Part shown: positions 20,875 through 30,586 of the stretch, piece by piece
Layout of the letters: each line of letters starts with the position of its first letter
How positions within the stretch are numbered: position 1 is the stretch's first letter
Assembly: GCF_003046295.1 (NCBI RefSeq)
Contig: NZ_PZZN01000001.1
Span: forward strand, 1,136,812-1,200,811
DNA: 64,000 bases
DNA from: Sphingomonas aerolata
Lineage (GTDB): Bacteria; Pseudomonadota; Alphaproteobacteria; Sphingomonadales; Sphingomonadaceae
Direction of reading: 5' to 3'
The notes under the pieces: generated by a model
Told to the model about the DNA's origin: nothing
Seen by the model: the letters and a program-made list of their open reading frames with translations, nothing else
Database searches by the model: none
Position numbers and translations under genes: made by a program

Positions 20875-21879
20875 ATGACGCGTCCACACCCCCTGATTTT
20901 ACCCTACGGCACCGCGGCGGTCGCGCAGGCGGCGGCGATGATTCGCGCCGGCGGACTCGTCGCGGTGCCGACCGAGACGGTCTACGGACTCGCCGCGGAT
21001 GCGACCGACGCGCAGGCGGTGGCGGGGATCTATGCGGCCAAGGGACGGCCGAGCTTCAACCCGCTGATCGTGCATGTCGCGGATCTTGCCGCGGCCGAAC
21101 GGATCGCGGTGTTCGATGCGGATGCACGCGCGCTGGCCGCGGCGTTTTGGCCAGGGCCGCTGACGCTGGTGCTGCCGGTGCGCCGCGATTCGGGGATCGC
21201 GGCGCTGGTGACCGCGGGGCTCGACACGATCGCGATCCGGGTGCCGCGGCACCGCGCGATGCAGGCGCTGATCGCGGCATCGGGGCGGCCGCTCGCGGCG
21301 CCGTCGGCCAATGCGAGCGGGGGGATCTCGCCGACGACCGCGGCGCATGTCGCGGCGAGTCTGGGGGGGAACGTGCCGCTGATCCTCGACGATGGCGCGA
21401 CCGAGGCGGGGCTCGAGTCGACGATCGTGGCGGGGCGGACGGTGCTGCGGCCGGGGCCGGTGACCGCGGACGCGCTTCTAGAACACCTCCCCGGCGAAGG
21501 CCGGGGCCCAGGTGGAAAGGTCGCTGCAACGGAGGGCGACGGGCCTCACGGTCGTCCCCCAACTGGGCCCCGGCCTTCGCCGGGGGGGCGTGCGGTTACG
21601 GCGCCCGGGCAGCTTGAAAGCCATTATGCGCCGAGCAAGTTGCTTCGGTTGAACGCGGTCGCAGCCGAGCCCGATGAATGGCTGATCGGGTTCGGGGCGG
21701 TTGCAGGGGATGTCTCGCTGTCGACGTCAGGCAACCTCGTCGAAGCGGCGGCGAAGCTGTTCGACCTGCTCCACGACGCCGATGCGAACGACCATCCGAG
21801 GATCGCCGTTGCGCCAATTCCGTCCGAAGGCATCGGCGAGGCGATCAACGACCGCCTCCGCCGCGCCGCGCATCGCTGA
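20875..21879 (+). CDS. Threonylcarbamoyl-AMP synthase (Sua5 type) with REPIN insert
   Basis: Makes threonylcarbamoyl-AMP for t6A37 of ANN-decoding tRNAs. 334 residues with two domains: YrdC/TsaC (about 1-200; VPTETVYGLAADAT and RPLAAPSANASGG) and a C-terminal Sua5 domain after the linker APGQLESHYAP. Between them, codons 204-238 are encoded by a complete REPIN (21484-21588) that is in frame and stop-free, producing a Gly/Pro/Arg-rich linker (LPGEGRGPGGKVAATEGDG). Both domains look intact, so the enzyme is probably active with a longer linker. Divergent from the acyl-CoA dehydrogenase. Confidence 0.94.
   Translation: MTRPHPLILPYGTAAVAQAAAMIRAGGLVAVPTETVYGLAADATDAQAVAGIYAAKGRPSFNPLIVHVADLAAAERIAVFDADARALAAAFWPGPLTLVLPVRRDSGIAALVTAGLDTIAIRVPRHRAMQALIAASGRPLAAPSANASGGISPTTAAHVAASLGGNVPLILDDGATEAGLESTIVAGRTVLRPGPVTADALLEHLPGEGRGPGGKVAATEGDGPHGRPPTGPRPSPGGRAVTAPGQLESHYAPSKLLRLNAVAAEPDEWLIGFGAVAGDVSLSTSGNLVEAAAKLFDLLHDADANDHPRIAVAPIPSEGIGEAINDRLRRAAHR
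21484..21588. repeat. REPIN, family A, inside a coding sequence
   Basis: Inverted arms CTCCCCGGCGAAGGCCGGGG and CCCCGGCCTTCGCCGGGG around a 40-base centre, same family as 10751-10851. It lies within the Sua5-type gene and is read through in frame. Confidence 0.88.
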
Positions 21880-21880
21880 C

Positions 21881-21962
21881 CTGTTCCCCCGCGCAGGCGG
21901 GGGTCCAGGAGTCGCGTTGGCATCCGGTATTTAGCTGGACCCCCGCGTCCGCGGGGGAACAG
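21881..21962. repeat. REPIN, family B variant
   Basis: Arms CTGTTCCCCCGCGCAGGCGG and CCGCGTCCGCGGGGGAACAG with inner GGGTCCAG/CTGGACCC. It fills the entire gap between the convergent Sua5-type gene and msrA, starting two bases after the upstream stop codon. Confidence 0.82.
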
Positions 21963-21967
21963 CGTCG

Positions 21968-22510
21968 TTACGCGCTGACCGCCGCCTTCGACCGTGCGGC
22001 GAAGCTCTTGCGCAGCTTCTGCAGCTTGGGGGGGATCACCGCCATGCAATAGGGGTTGGAGCGGCCTGAGGTTTCCCAATAATCCTGGTGATAGCCTTCG
22101 GCCTCGTACCAAGTGGTCATCGGCTCGATCGTCGTGACGATCGGCTTGGCGCTGTCCGCCTGCGCGCGCTCGAGCGCCGCCTGCATCTCGGCCTTCTGCG
22201 CGTCGTCGGCGGGGAACATGGCCGAACGATATTGCGTGCCGACGTCGTTGCCCTGGCGGTTGAGCGTCGTCGCGTCATGCGTCGCGAAGAAGATGTCGAG
22301 CAGATCGCCGAGCTTCAGCTGTTCGGGATCGAAGCCGATCCGGATCGCCTCGGCATGGCCGGTATCGCCGCCGCATACCTGTTTGTACGTCGGATCAGGC
22401 ACATGCCCGCCGATATAGCCGCTCTCGGCGCTCTCGACGCCGATCACGTCCTTGAACACGGCCTCGGTGCACCAGAAGCACCCGCCCGCCAGCGTTACAT
22501 AATCCGTCAT
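21968..22510 (-). CDS. msrA: Peptide-methionine (S)-S-oxide reductase
   Basis: Repairs methionine-S-sulfoxide in proteins. 180 residues starting MTDYVTLAGGCFWCTEAVF; Cys11 of GCFWC is the catalytic nucleophile. YIGGHVPDPTYKQVCGGDTGHAEA is the conserved substrate loop. The start at ATG 22510 follows an excellent GGAAAGGAG site; the frame is open a further 25 codons upstream without need. msrB lies at 57.5 kb, so the two stereospecific enzymes are not linked. Divergent from galE. Confidence 0.97.
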   Translation of the reverse strand: MTDYVTLAGGCFWCTEAVFKDVIGVESAESGYIGGHVPDPTYKQVCGGDTGHAEAIRIGFDPEQLKLGDLLDIFFATHDATTLNRQGNDVGTQYRSAMFPADDAQKAEMQAALERAQADSAKPIVTTIEPMTTWYEAEGYHQDYWETSGRSNPYCMAVIPPKLQKLRKSFAARSKAAVSA

Positions 22511-22569
22511 CACGATCTCCTTTCCGCCAAGATAGGAAGCCGCTACCCCGCAACAAAGAGGAGACGCAT

Positions 22570-23583
22570 GTGATCGACGGTCCAAGGCTTGATGGCAGGG
22601 TGATGGTAACGGGCGGCGCCGGCTATATCGGCAGCCATGCGGTCCTGGCGCTGCTCGACGCGGGGCATGAGGTGGTCGTGGTCGACAATCTGGTCACCGG
22701 CTTCGACTGGGCGGTCGATCCGCGCGCAACCCTGGTCGAGGCGAATGTCGCCGACGATGCGAAGGTCCGCGCGGCGATCCGCGATCACAAGGTCCGCGCG
22801 ATCATGCATTTCGCCGGCTCGGTCGTGGTGCCCGAATCGGTCAGCGACCCGCTCAAATATTACCGCAACAACACCGCCGCCAGCCGGTCGCTGATCGAGA
22901 GCGCGGTGGCCGAAGGCGTGCCGCACTTCATCTTCTCGTCGACCGCAGCGACCTATGGCACGCCCGAGAAGGTGCCGGTTGCGGAGGGCGATCCGACGGT
23001 GCCGATCAATCCCTACGGCATGTCGAAGCTGATGACCGAGGCGATGCTGCGCGACGTCGCGGCGGCGCACCCGATCAACTATGCGGCTTTGCGCTATTTC
23101 AACGTCGCGGGCGCGGATCCGCAGGGGCGCAGCGGCCAGTCGACGGTCGGCGCGACTCACCTGATCAAGATCGCGGTCGAGGCGGCGACGGGCAAGCGCA
23201 GCCATGTCGGCGTCTATGGCACCGATTTCGCCACCCCCGACGGCACCGGCGTGCGCGACTATATCCATGTCAGCGACCTTGCCGCCGCGCATGTCGCAGC
23301 GCTCGACCTGCTGGTCGCCGAGCCGGCGAAGAGCCACACGCTCAACGCGGGCTATGGCACCGGCTTCTCGGTGCTCGAGGTGCTCGATGCGGTCGACAAG
23401 GTCACCAACATGACGATCGACCGCCGTCTCGAGGGGCGTCGCGCGGGCGATCCGGCGATGCTGATCTCGGACAACAGCGCGATCCTTTCGACGCTCGACT
23501 GGACGCCGCGCCATGCCGATCTCGACGGGATCGTCCGCGACGCGCTGGCCTGGGAACGCACGCTCGCCGAGCGCCAGCGCTAG
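22570..23583 (+). CDS. galE: UDP-glucose 4-epimerase
   Basis: Interconverts UDP-glucose and UDP-galactose; supplies surface polysaccharide precursors. 337 residues, extended short-chain dehydrogenase. NAD-binding VTGGAGYIGSH (about 13-23), catalytic Ser in FSSTAATYG and Tyr149/Lys153 in YGMSK are present. Translation probably starts at GTG 22570, seven bases after GAGGAG; an internal ATG at 22603 starts directly at the Rossmann strand but has no good ribosome-binding site. No other galactose genes are adjacent. Confidence 0.93.
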   Translation: MIDGPRLDGRVMVTGGAGYIGSHAVLALLDAGHEVVVVDNLVTGFDWAVDPRATLVEANVADDAKVRAAIRDHKVRAIMHFAGSVVVPESVSDPLKYYRNNTAASRSLIESAVAEGVPHFIFSSTAATYGTPEKVPVAEGDPTVPINPYGMSKLMTEAMLRDVAAAHPINYAALRYFNVAGADPQGRSGQSTVGATHLIKIAVEAATGKRSHVGVYGTDFATPDGTGVRDYIHVSDLAAAHVAALDLLVAEPAKSHTLNAGYGTGFSVLEVLDAVDKVTNMTIDRRLEGRRAGDPAMLISDNSAILSTLDWTPRHADLDGIVRDALAWERTLAERQR

Positions 23584-23595
23584 GAACGGGCTCGA

Positions 23596-24348
23596 TCAGG
23601 CGTCGGCGGGCGGGCGGCCAAAGGCGTGGCGCTCGCCGCCGATCGCCGCCCGGGCGCGCGCCGTGGCGAGCCACCAGCCGAGCGCCCACAGCGTTCCGAA
23701 GCTCCAGCCGGCGAGCACGTCGCTTGGCCAGTGGACGCCGAGATAGACGCGGCTGCATCCGATCGCCCCGACCATCAGGATCGCCATGACGAGGATGTAG
23801 CGCCGCGCTGCATTCGATACGGTAACCTGCGACGCGAGCCCGGCGAGCGTGAGATAGACGATCGCGCTGTTCGCCGAATGCCCGCTCGGGAAACTCATGT
23901 TCGACACCTGGACCAGATGGTCGACGATGTCGGGTCGCGGCCGGGCGACCTCGGTCTTGACCAGCGCGACGACCATCCCGCCGCTGACACTGGCGGCGAG
24001 CGTCGCCGCCGCGCTGAGCCAGAGCCGCTGGACCGCGAGCAGCCCCGCCGCCAGCACCACGATGATCGTCAGCACGACGCCGCCGCCGAGCGCGGTGACG
24101 TCGGCGGCGACCTTGGGTAGCCAGGACGGCCCGCCCCAGGCGCGCAGGTTGAGGATGATCGCGCGGTCGAAATCGAACGGCCAGTGGCCGACCGCGAGAC
24201 CGATCAGCAGGACGAGCGCGATCGCGACCGCGCCGACCGATGCGCCCGCAAGCACCACCGGCAGGCGACGGCGATGCGCCTCGCCCGGGGTGGCGACGCC
24301 GGGCGTCACGCTGCGATCACCGTCGCCACGGCCGGCCGACGCCGTCAT
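23596..24348 (-). CDS. PAP2-family membrane phosphatase
   Basis: A 250-residue inner-membrane phosphatase of lipid phosphates (phosphatidate or undecaprenyl diphosphate type). The three catalytic motifs are visible: KTEVARPRP, PSGHS (in SNMSFPSGHSANSAIVY) and SRVYLGVHWPSDV. About six hydrophobic segments; the first 30 residues are cytoplasmic and rich in Gly/Arg. Convergent with galE (12 bases apart) and just downstream of a small DUF1488-like gene, so possibly co-transcribed with it. The exact substrate is not readable. Confidence 0.92.
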   Translation of the reverse strand: MTASAGRGDGDRSVTPGVATPGEAHRRRLPVVLAGASVGAVAIALVLLIGLAVGHWPFDFDRAIILNLRAWGGPSWLPKVAADVTALGGGVVLTIIVVLAAGLLAVQRLWLSAAATLAASVSGGMVVALVKTEVARPRPDIVDHLVQVSNMSFPSGHSANSAIVYLTLAGLASQVTVSNAARRYILVMAILMVGAIGCSRVYLGVHWPSDVLAGWSFGTLWALGWWLATARARAAIGGERHAFGRPPADA

Positions 24349-24354
24349 GCGGAA

Positions 24355-24624
24355 TTATTCCAGATCGCCCTCGTCGATGACGATGAGCGATGCGGACGGC
24401 TTCTTCATCGCGGCTTCGGCGCAGACGTCGACGATCTCGTCGCTGAAGCGCTCGAACAGCTCGAGCGCGTCGTCCTCGGGCTCGTCGCCGCTGAGTTCCT
24501 TCAGCACGGCATATTTCACCGCGAAATCACGGTCGTCGCCGTCGATCTCGGCGGTGAACTCGACCTGCCGCTCGCGGTCGTTGTCGGTAAGGCTGTTCTG
24601 GTCGATTACGAGGCTGCTGGCCAT
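24355..24624 (-). CDS. DUF1488-like small acidic protein
   Basis: An 89-residue, strongly acidic cytoplasmic protein (MASSLVIDQNSLTDNDRERQ start, LIVIDEGDLE end). The layout, with an N-terminal strand region containing VEFTAEIDGDDRDFAVKYAV followed by helices, resembles the DUF1488 family, but I am not certain. The start at ATG 24624 follows GGGAG; upstream codons of the open frame look non-coding. Six bases separate it from the PAP2 gene. No function is known. Confidence 0.65.
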   Translation of the reverse strand: MASSLVIDQNSLTDNDRERQVEFTAEIDGDDRDFAVKYAVLKELSGDEPEDDALELFERFSDEIVDVCAEAAMKKPSASLIVIDEGDLE

Positions 24625-24799
24625 GTCTTGAACTCCCGGGGTTACGCGATCGTCCCTGCCCTCGCCCCTCGTGCAGGGCAAGCCGGTAAAACGCGTTTTG
24701 CGCTTCGCCGATACAGGGTTGGTCAGGCAGCGATAACCCGTGAGCCCGGCCTTCGATCCGGGAAAGGTCCGCGCTGCGGTGTTTCCCCACCCCGAGCGA

Positions 24800-25219
24800 T
24801 CAGGCGCCCCATTCGGGCCCGTCCTCGTCGCGGTAGAAGCCGTCGTCGCGGTCGGGTTCGGGCGGGGGTGGCGGCGGGCCGGGATCCGCGATCGGCGGCG
24901 GCAGCGAAGGGTCACCCCCGCCGAAGCGGATGCGGATATAGGCACCGCCCTGATGCATCGCCTGGAACAGCGCGCTCGTCTCCTCGGCCTGCAGCCGCCG
25001 GCCGATCATCGGCGCGCGTTCGGCGCTGATATAGCCGAGCTGGATGTCGCGCTCGCTCCACACGCCGACCGCATTCGAATCATGCGGATTCTTCGGTTCG
25101 CGGCGCAGGGTCACGCGGTCGCCCGGCGCACAGAGCAGGATTTCCATCCGCCGGTTGCTCCTGGTCTTGTCCGCATTGGGGAAGTCGATGCCGACGATCG
25201 AGGTGGTAAATTCGTCCAT
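24800..25219 (-). CDS. HIRAN-domain protein with proline-rich acidic tail
   Basis: 139 residues. About 1-95 form a HIRAN domain (FTTSIVGIDFPNADKTRSNR; LRREPKNPHDSNAVGVW; LGYISAERAPMIG), a fold found fused to SNF2 helicases and nucleases that recognises 3' DNA ends. Here it stands alone, followed by a low-complexity tail with a run of eight prolines and many Asp/Glu. Standalone bacterial HIRAN proteins are uncharacterised. It is the gene nearest the tRNA-Lys, on the same strand. Confidence 0.85.
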   Translation of the reverse strand: MDEFTTSIVGIDFPNADKTRSNRRMEILLCAPGDRVTLRREPKNPHDSNAVGVWSERDIQLGYISAERAPMIGRRLQAEETSALFQAMHQGGAYIRIRFGGGDPSLPPPIADPGPPPPPPEPDRDDGFYRDEDGPEWGA

Positions 25220-25307
25220 CGCGCGACGATGCGCGCGCCGGCGCGGCCGATCAAGCGGTGCGAATCGGGGGGGCGAATCAGGGGTTTGCGAGAGGAGGAG
25301 GTGCCGA

Positions 25308-25383
25308 TGGTGGGTCCGCCGGGGCTCGAACCCGGGACCTCTCGATTAAAAGTCGCTTGCTCTACCAACTGAGCTACGGACCC
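25308..25383 (-). tRNA. tRNA-Lys (anticodon TTT)
   Basis: A 76-base gene on the minus strand that starts GGGTCCGTAGCTCAGTTGG and ends CGGACCCACCA. The acceptor stem GGGTCCG/CGGACCC pairs fully, the T-loop reads GGTTCGAGCCC, and the anticodon loop ACTTTTAATC gives TTT (lysine). The CCA end is genomically encoded at 25308-25310. Confidence 0.97.
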
Positions 25384-25402
25384 GTACATCGGCTGCGAGC
25401 CA

Positions 25403-25879
25403 CTAGGGGCGCAGCCGCGGTCGGTCAACCTTGTGCGCGAGATGGCGGACGCTTTGCCCGGTTAGCGGGTCGCGCCAGCGCGGCGCGATACGCGCAAGCG
25501 GTGCCAGCACGAAGCCGCGGTCGCGGTAGGCGGCGTGCGGCACGGTCAGCCCCGGCCCCCGCCAAACGCCCCCCGACCACAGGATGATGTCGAGATCGAT
25601 TACCCGCGATCCCCAGCGACGCCCGCGCCGCCGCCCGAACGCGGTCTCGACTCGCTTCAGCCGCGCGAGCAGCACGGGCGGCGAGTCGTCCGTCTCGATC
25701 AGCGCGACCGCATTGGCATAGCGCCGGATCGACGGCCCGAGCGGTGCGCTCGCGATGATCGGCGACACGGCGACGACACCGCCAACCGCCGCCAGCGCGG
25801 CGCGGATCGTCGCGGCGGGCGCGCCGTGGATTCCGCGCCGATTTGAGCCGAGCGCGATCGCATAGGTTGTCCGCTCCAT
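25403..25879 (-). CDS. folK: HPPK (folate pyrophosphokinase)
   Basis: Transfers pyrophosphate from ATP to 6-hydroxymethyl-7,8-dihydropterin, giving the substrate of FolP. 158 residues. YAIALGSNRRG is the N-terminal signature and GRRWGSRVIDLDIILW contains the ATP- and metal-binding residues (the DLD aspartates). It lies 20 bases from the tRNA-Lys on the same strand and 22 bases from the divergent glycosylase gene. Confidence 0.95.
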   Translation of the reverse strand: MERTTYAIALGSNRRGIHGAPAATIRAALAAVGGVVAVSPIIASAPLGPSIRRYANAVALIETDDSPPVLLARLKRVETAFGRRRGRRWGSRVIDLDIILWSGGVWRGPGLTVPHAAYRDRGFVLAPLARIAPRWRDPLTGQSVRHLAHKVDRPRLRP

Positions 25880-25901
25880 CCGACCCGCCTAACGCACCGC
25901 G

Positions 25902-26573
25902 ATGAACTTCGCACCCTCCCCGCTGCCCGAAACCGAGCCGCCGCACGACTGTCCCAATTGCCCGCGTCTCGTCGCCTTTCGCAACGAACTGCGCGCCGAA
26001 TTCCCGACCTGGTGGAACGCGCCCGTTCCCGCCTTTGGCGATCCCGACGCATGGCTCGGCATCATCGGCCTCGCGCCCGGCAAGCACGGCGCCAACCGCA
26101 CCGGCCGCCCGTTCACCGGCGATTTCGCGGGGCAATTGCTCTACGAAACGCTCGGCAAGTTCGGGCTGGCGGAGGGCGTCTTCGCGGCGAAACCCGATGA
26201 CGGGTTGAAGCTCAACGGCGCGATCATCATCAACGCGGTCAAGTGCCTGCCGCCGCAGAACAAGCCGACCCCGGAGGAAATCCGGACCTGCCGCCCGTTC
26301 GTCGAATCGCAGCTCGCCGAACTGCCCAAGGCACGGATCTTCATCGCACTCGGCCAGATCGCGCACCAGACCAGCGTCAAGCTGCTCGGCGGACGCCTGC
26401 CCAAGGCGAAGTTCGGCCATCTCGCCGAGCATGTCATGCCCGACGGCCGCATCCTGATCGATAGCTACCACTGCTCGCGCTACAACCAGAACACCCGCGT
26501 CCTGACCCCCGAGATGTTCGAGGAAGTCTTCGCACGGGCGCTGGAATTGCGGCGCAGCATCGCCGCAGCATAA
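25902..26573 (+). CDS. Uracil-DNA glycosylase, family 5 (UdgB-like)
   Basis: Removes uracil and other deaminated bases from DNA. 223 residues with four cysteines placed for a 4Fe-4S cluster (HDCPNCPRL and VKC...RTCRPF). Motif A is IIGLAPGKHGANRTG, lacking the catalytic Asp/Asn of families 1 and 4, and motif B is SYHCSRYNQNTRVLT; both match family 5 (UdgB), known from thermophiles, actinobacteria and some proteobacteria. Divergent from folK. The specificity is inferred from the family. Confidence 0.9.
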   Translation: MNFAPSPLPETEPPHDCPNCPRLVAFRNELRAEFPTWWNAPVPAFGDPDAWLGIIGLAPGKHGANRTGRPFTGDFAGQLLYETLGKFGLAEGVFAAKPDDGLKLNGAIIINAVKCLPPQNKPTPEEIRTCRPFVESQLAELPKARIFIALGQIAHQTSVKLLGGRLPKAKFGHLAEHVMPDGRILIDSYHCSRYNQNTRVLTPEMFEEVFARALELRRSIAAA

Positions 26574-26579
26574 GCTGCG

Positions 26580-27440
<861 letters not shown>

Positions 27441-27448
27441 GCGAATTC

Positions 27449-27798
27449 CTATAGCGTCACGCCGAAGCGCGCCGCGATTGCGACGACCGCGAGATAGAGA
27501 AGGATCGTCAGGACGCAACCGGCAGCGAGCGAAAGCCAGAAGCCGACTCCGTGCCGCAACAGCGCCGGAATCAGCAGGAACATCGGCAGCGAGGGCAGCA
27601 CGTACCAGAAGGTAGCCTCGGCATGCGCGGCCAGCCGGACGCGGTCGCCGGTGTCGTGCCACAGCCAGATCATGCCGAGCACCGACAGCAGCGGCAGCGA
27701 CGCGACCAGCGCCCCTGCCGCCGGACTCCGCCGGGCAATCAGTGCGATCAGCGCGACGATGATCCCGGACAGGACCGCGCGGACCGCGAAGGCGAGCA

Positions 27799-27799
<1 letters not shown>
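27449..27799 (-). CDS. DUF3147 membrane protein in the agmatine operon
   Basis: 116 residues, four hydrophobic helices and almost no loops (MLAFAVRAVLSGIIVALIAL; ALVASLPLLSVLGMIWLW; TFWYVLPSLPMFLLIPALL). It matches the DUF3147 family, of unknown function. Its ATG overlaps the aguA stop as TGATG and aguB follows after eight bases, so the three genes form one translation-coupled unit. A role in polyamine or agmatine transport is an inference from context. Confidence 0.85.
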
Positions 27800-28767
<968 letters not shown>

Positions 28768-30399
28768 TTACTTGGCTCCTGCGCGATCTTTGTCGCGGAT
28801 GTTGCGAAATTCGGCGGTCTTGTACCAGTTGGGCCACAGCGCGGTGTCGTCGGCGAGCTTGCGGCCGAGCCCGTAATAGATCGTCAGATCCTCGACCGCA
28901 CCCGACCAGTCCCATTTCGCGTCATATTCGTCCGCGGGCTTGTGATAGCGGTTGGCGACATAGTCCTCGCGCGCGGCATGGCCCGCCGCGGTGCCGCCGA
29001 CGACGAGATCCTCGCCGCTGCCGCCGTCGAGCATCGGCACGCCGAGCTTGGCGAAGCTGAAATGGTCCGAGCGATAATAGCCGCCGCGTTCGGGGTTCGC
29101 CTCGACGCCGATCACGCGGCCCTGCTCGGCGACGAACGGCTTGACCAGATCCTCGATCTCCGACTTGCCCGCCCCCGTCAGCACGAAGTCCTTCACGCGG
29201 CCGTCGACGTTCAGCACGTCCATGTTCACGCCGCCGACCGTCCGCGCGAGCGGATAGACGGGATGCTCGGCATAATAACGCGAGCCGAGCAGCCCCGATT
29301 CCTCCGCGGTCACCGCGAGGAACGCGATCGAGCGCTTCGCCGGGCCGGCCTTCACATGCGCCTGTGCGAGCGCGATCAGCCCCGCGGTGCCCGTCGCATT
29401 GTCCGCCGCGCCATTGCAGATGTCGTCGCCACCCACCGCATCGCAGCGGCCGAGATGATCCCAATGCGCCGAATACAGCACGTAATCGTTCGGTGCGGTC
29501 GTCCCCGGCAGCACGCCGATGACGTTCTTCGACGCCTGGCGCCGGATCGTGTTGGCAAAGCCGGTCGACAGCTTGAGGCCGAGCGGTACCGCCTTGAAGC
29601 CCCTGACCTTGGCCGCCGCGGCGAGCGCGGCATAGTCCTTGCCCGCACTCGCGAAGACGCGTTCGGCGGCAGGCTTCTGCATCCAGCCGATGACCTGCGA
29701 CTGGTCGAGATGATCGCCCGTCTCGTCGAGCTCGAGCTGCGGCCCGGTCCAGGACGACTGCACCACCGCCCATGGATAGGCCGCGGGTTCGGTGTCATGG
29801 ACGATGATCGCCGCAGCCGCGCCGTGCTTCGCCGCATTCTCGAACTTGTAGGGCCAACGACCATACCAGGTCATCGCGCGGCCCTCGAACGGGCCTTCGC
29901 GGCCCATTGTCTGCCAGTCGGCGTCGTTGATGAGGATGACGACGGTCTTCCCCTTCACGTCGACGCCGGCATAATCGTCCCAGCCCTTTTCGGGCGCGGT
30001 GATCCCGTAGCCGACGAACACGACGTCGCTGTTCGTCACGGTCGACGTCGGCGCGACGCGGTAGGTGCCGGCGACCATGTCGGTGCGATAGGCGAGGCTG
30101 ACGGGAGCGGTGCCGCCGGTGAAGACGAACGGCCGGACGTCCTTGGCGGTGATCTCGACCATCGGCACGTCCTGGGTCCAGCTGCCTTTGTTGCCGGGTT
30201 TCAGCCCCGCGGCCTCCATCTGCGCGACGAGATAGGCGACCGTCTTCGCCTCGCCCGGCGTGGTCGGCGCGCGGCCTTCATAGGCGTCCGATGACAGCGT
30301 CTGCGTGACGGTCTTGAGCGTTTCGACCGAGATGGCGGGCGCGGTCTGCGCCGAGGCGGCGGTGCCGAGAAGAAGCAAGGGCAGAAGGGCAGCGCGCAT
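28768..30399 (-). CDS. Exported M28-family zinc aminopeptidase
   Basis: A 543-residue metallopeptidase with a signal peptide (MRAALLPLLLLGTAASAQTA). A PA-type insert domain (about 130-270) is followed by the M28 catalytic core. Zinc ligands and catalytic acids lie in SAHWDHLGRC, AADNATGTAGL and AVTAEESGLLGSRYYAEHP, with a late ligand in YYRSDHFSFAKLGVP. Periplasmic or secreted. ATG 30399 follows GGGAG. Probably degrades peptides for uptake; the substrate is unknown. Confidence 0.93.
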   Translation of the reverse strand: MRAALLPLLLLGTAASAQTAPAISVETLKTVTQTLSSDAYEGRAPTTPGEAKTVAYLVAQMEAAGLKPGNKGSWTQDVPMVEITAKDVRPFVFTGGTAPVSLAYRTDMVAGTYRVAPTSTVTNSDVVFVGYGITAPEKGWDDYAGVDVKGKTVVILINDADWQTMGREGPFEGRAMTWYGRWPYKFENAAKHGAAAAIIVHDTEPAAYPWAVVQSSWTGPQLELDETGDHLDQSQVIGWMQKPAAERVFASAGKDYAALAAAAKVRGFKAVPLGLKLSTGFANTIRRQASKNVIGVLPGTTAPNDYVLYSAHWDHLGRCDAVGGDDICNGAADNATGTAGLIALAQAHVKAGPAKRSIAFLAVTAEESGLLGSRYYAEHPVYPLARTVGGVNMDVLNVDGRVKDFVLTGAGKSEIEDLVKPFVAEQGRVIGVEANPERGGYYRSDHFSFAKLGVPMLDGGSGEDLVVGGTAAGHAAREDYVANRYHKPADEYDAKWDWSGAVEDLTIYYGLGRKLADDTALWPNWYKTAEFRNIRDKDRAGAK

Positions 30400-30586
30400 A
30401 GGGATCTCCCGAGTAAGTGCCGCGCGTTCTGGCAGCGTGCCCCCCGCCGCGCAAGGCATGCGCCACCCCCGCGGTGGTCGCCTCGGTCCCCGCCCCCGGT
30501 CTGGTGCAAATTGGACGAAAGTGCGCGTTTGTCATCGCGCGCGGCGTTGCTAGGTTACGCAGCGGGGCTTGGTTCGGGGGATAAGA

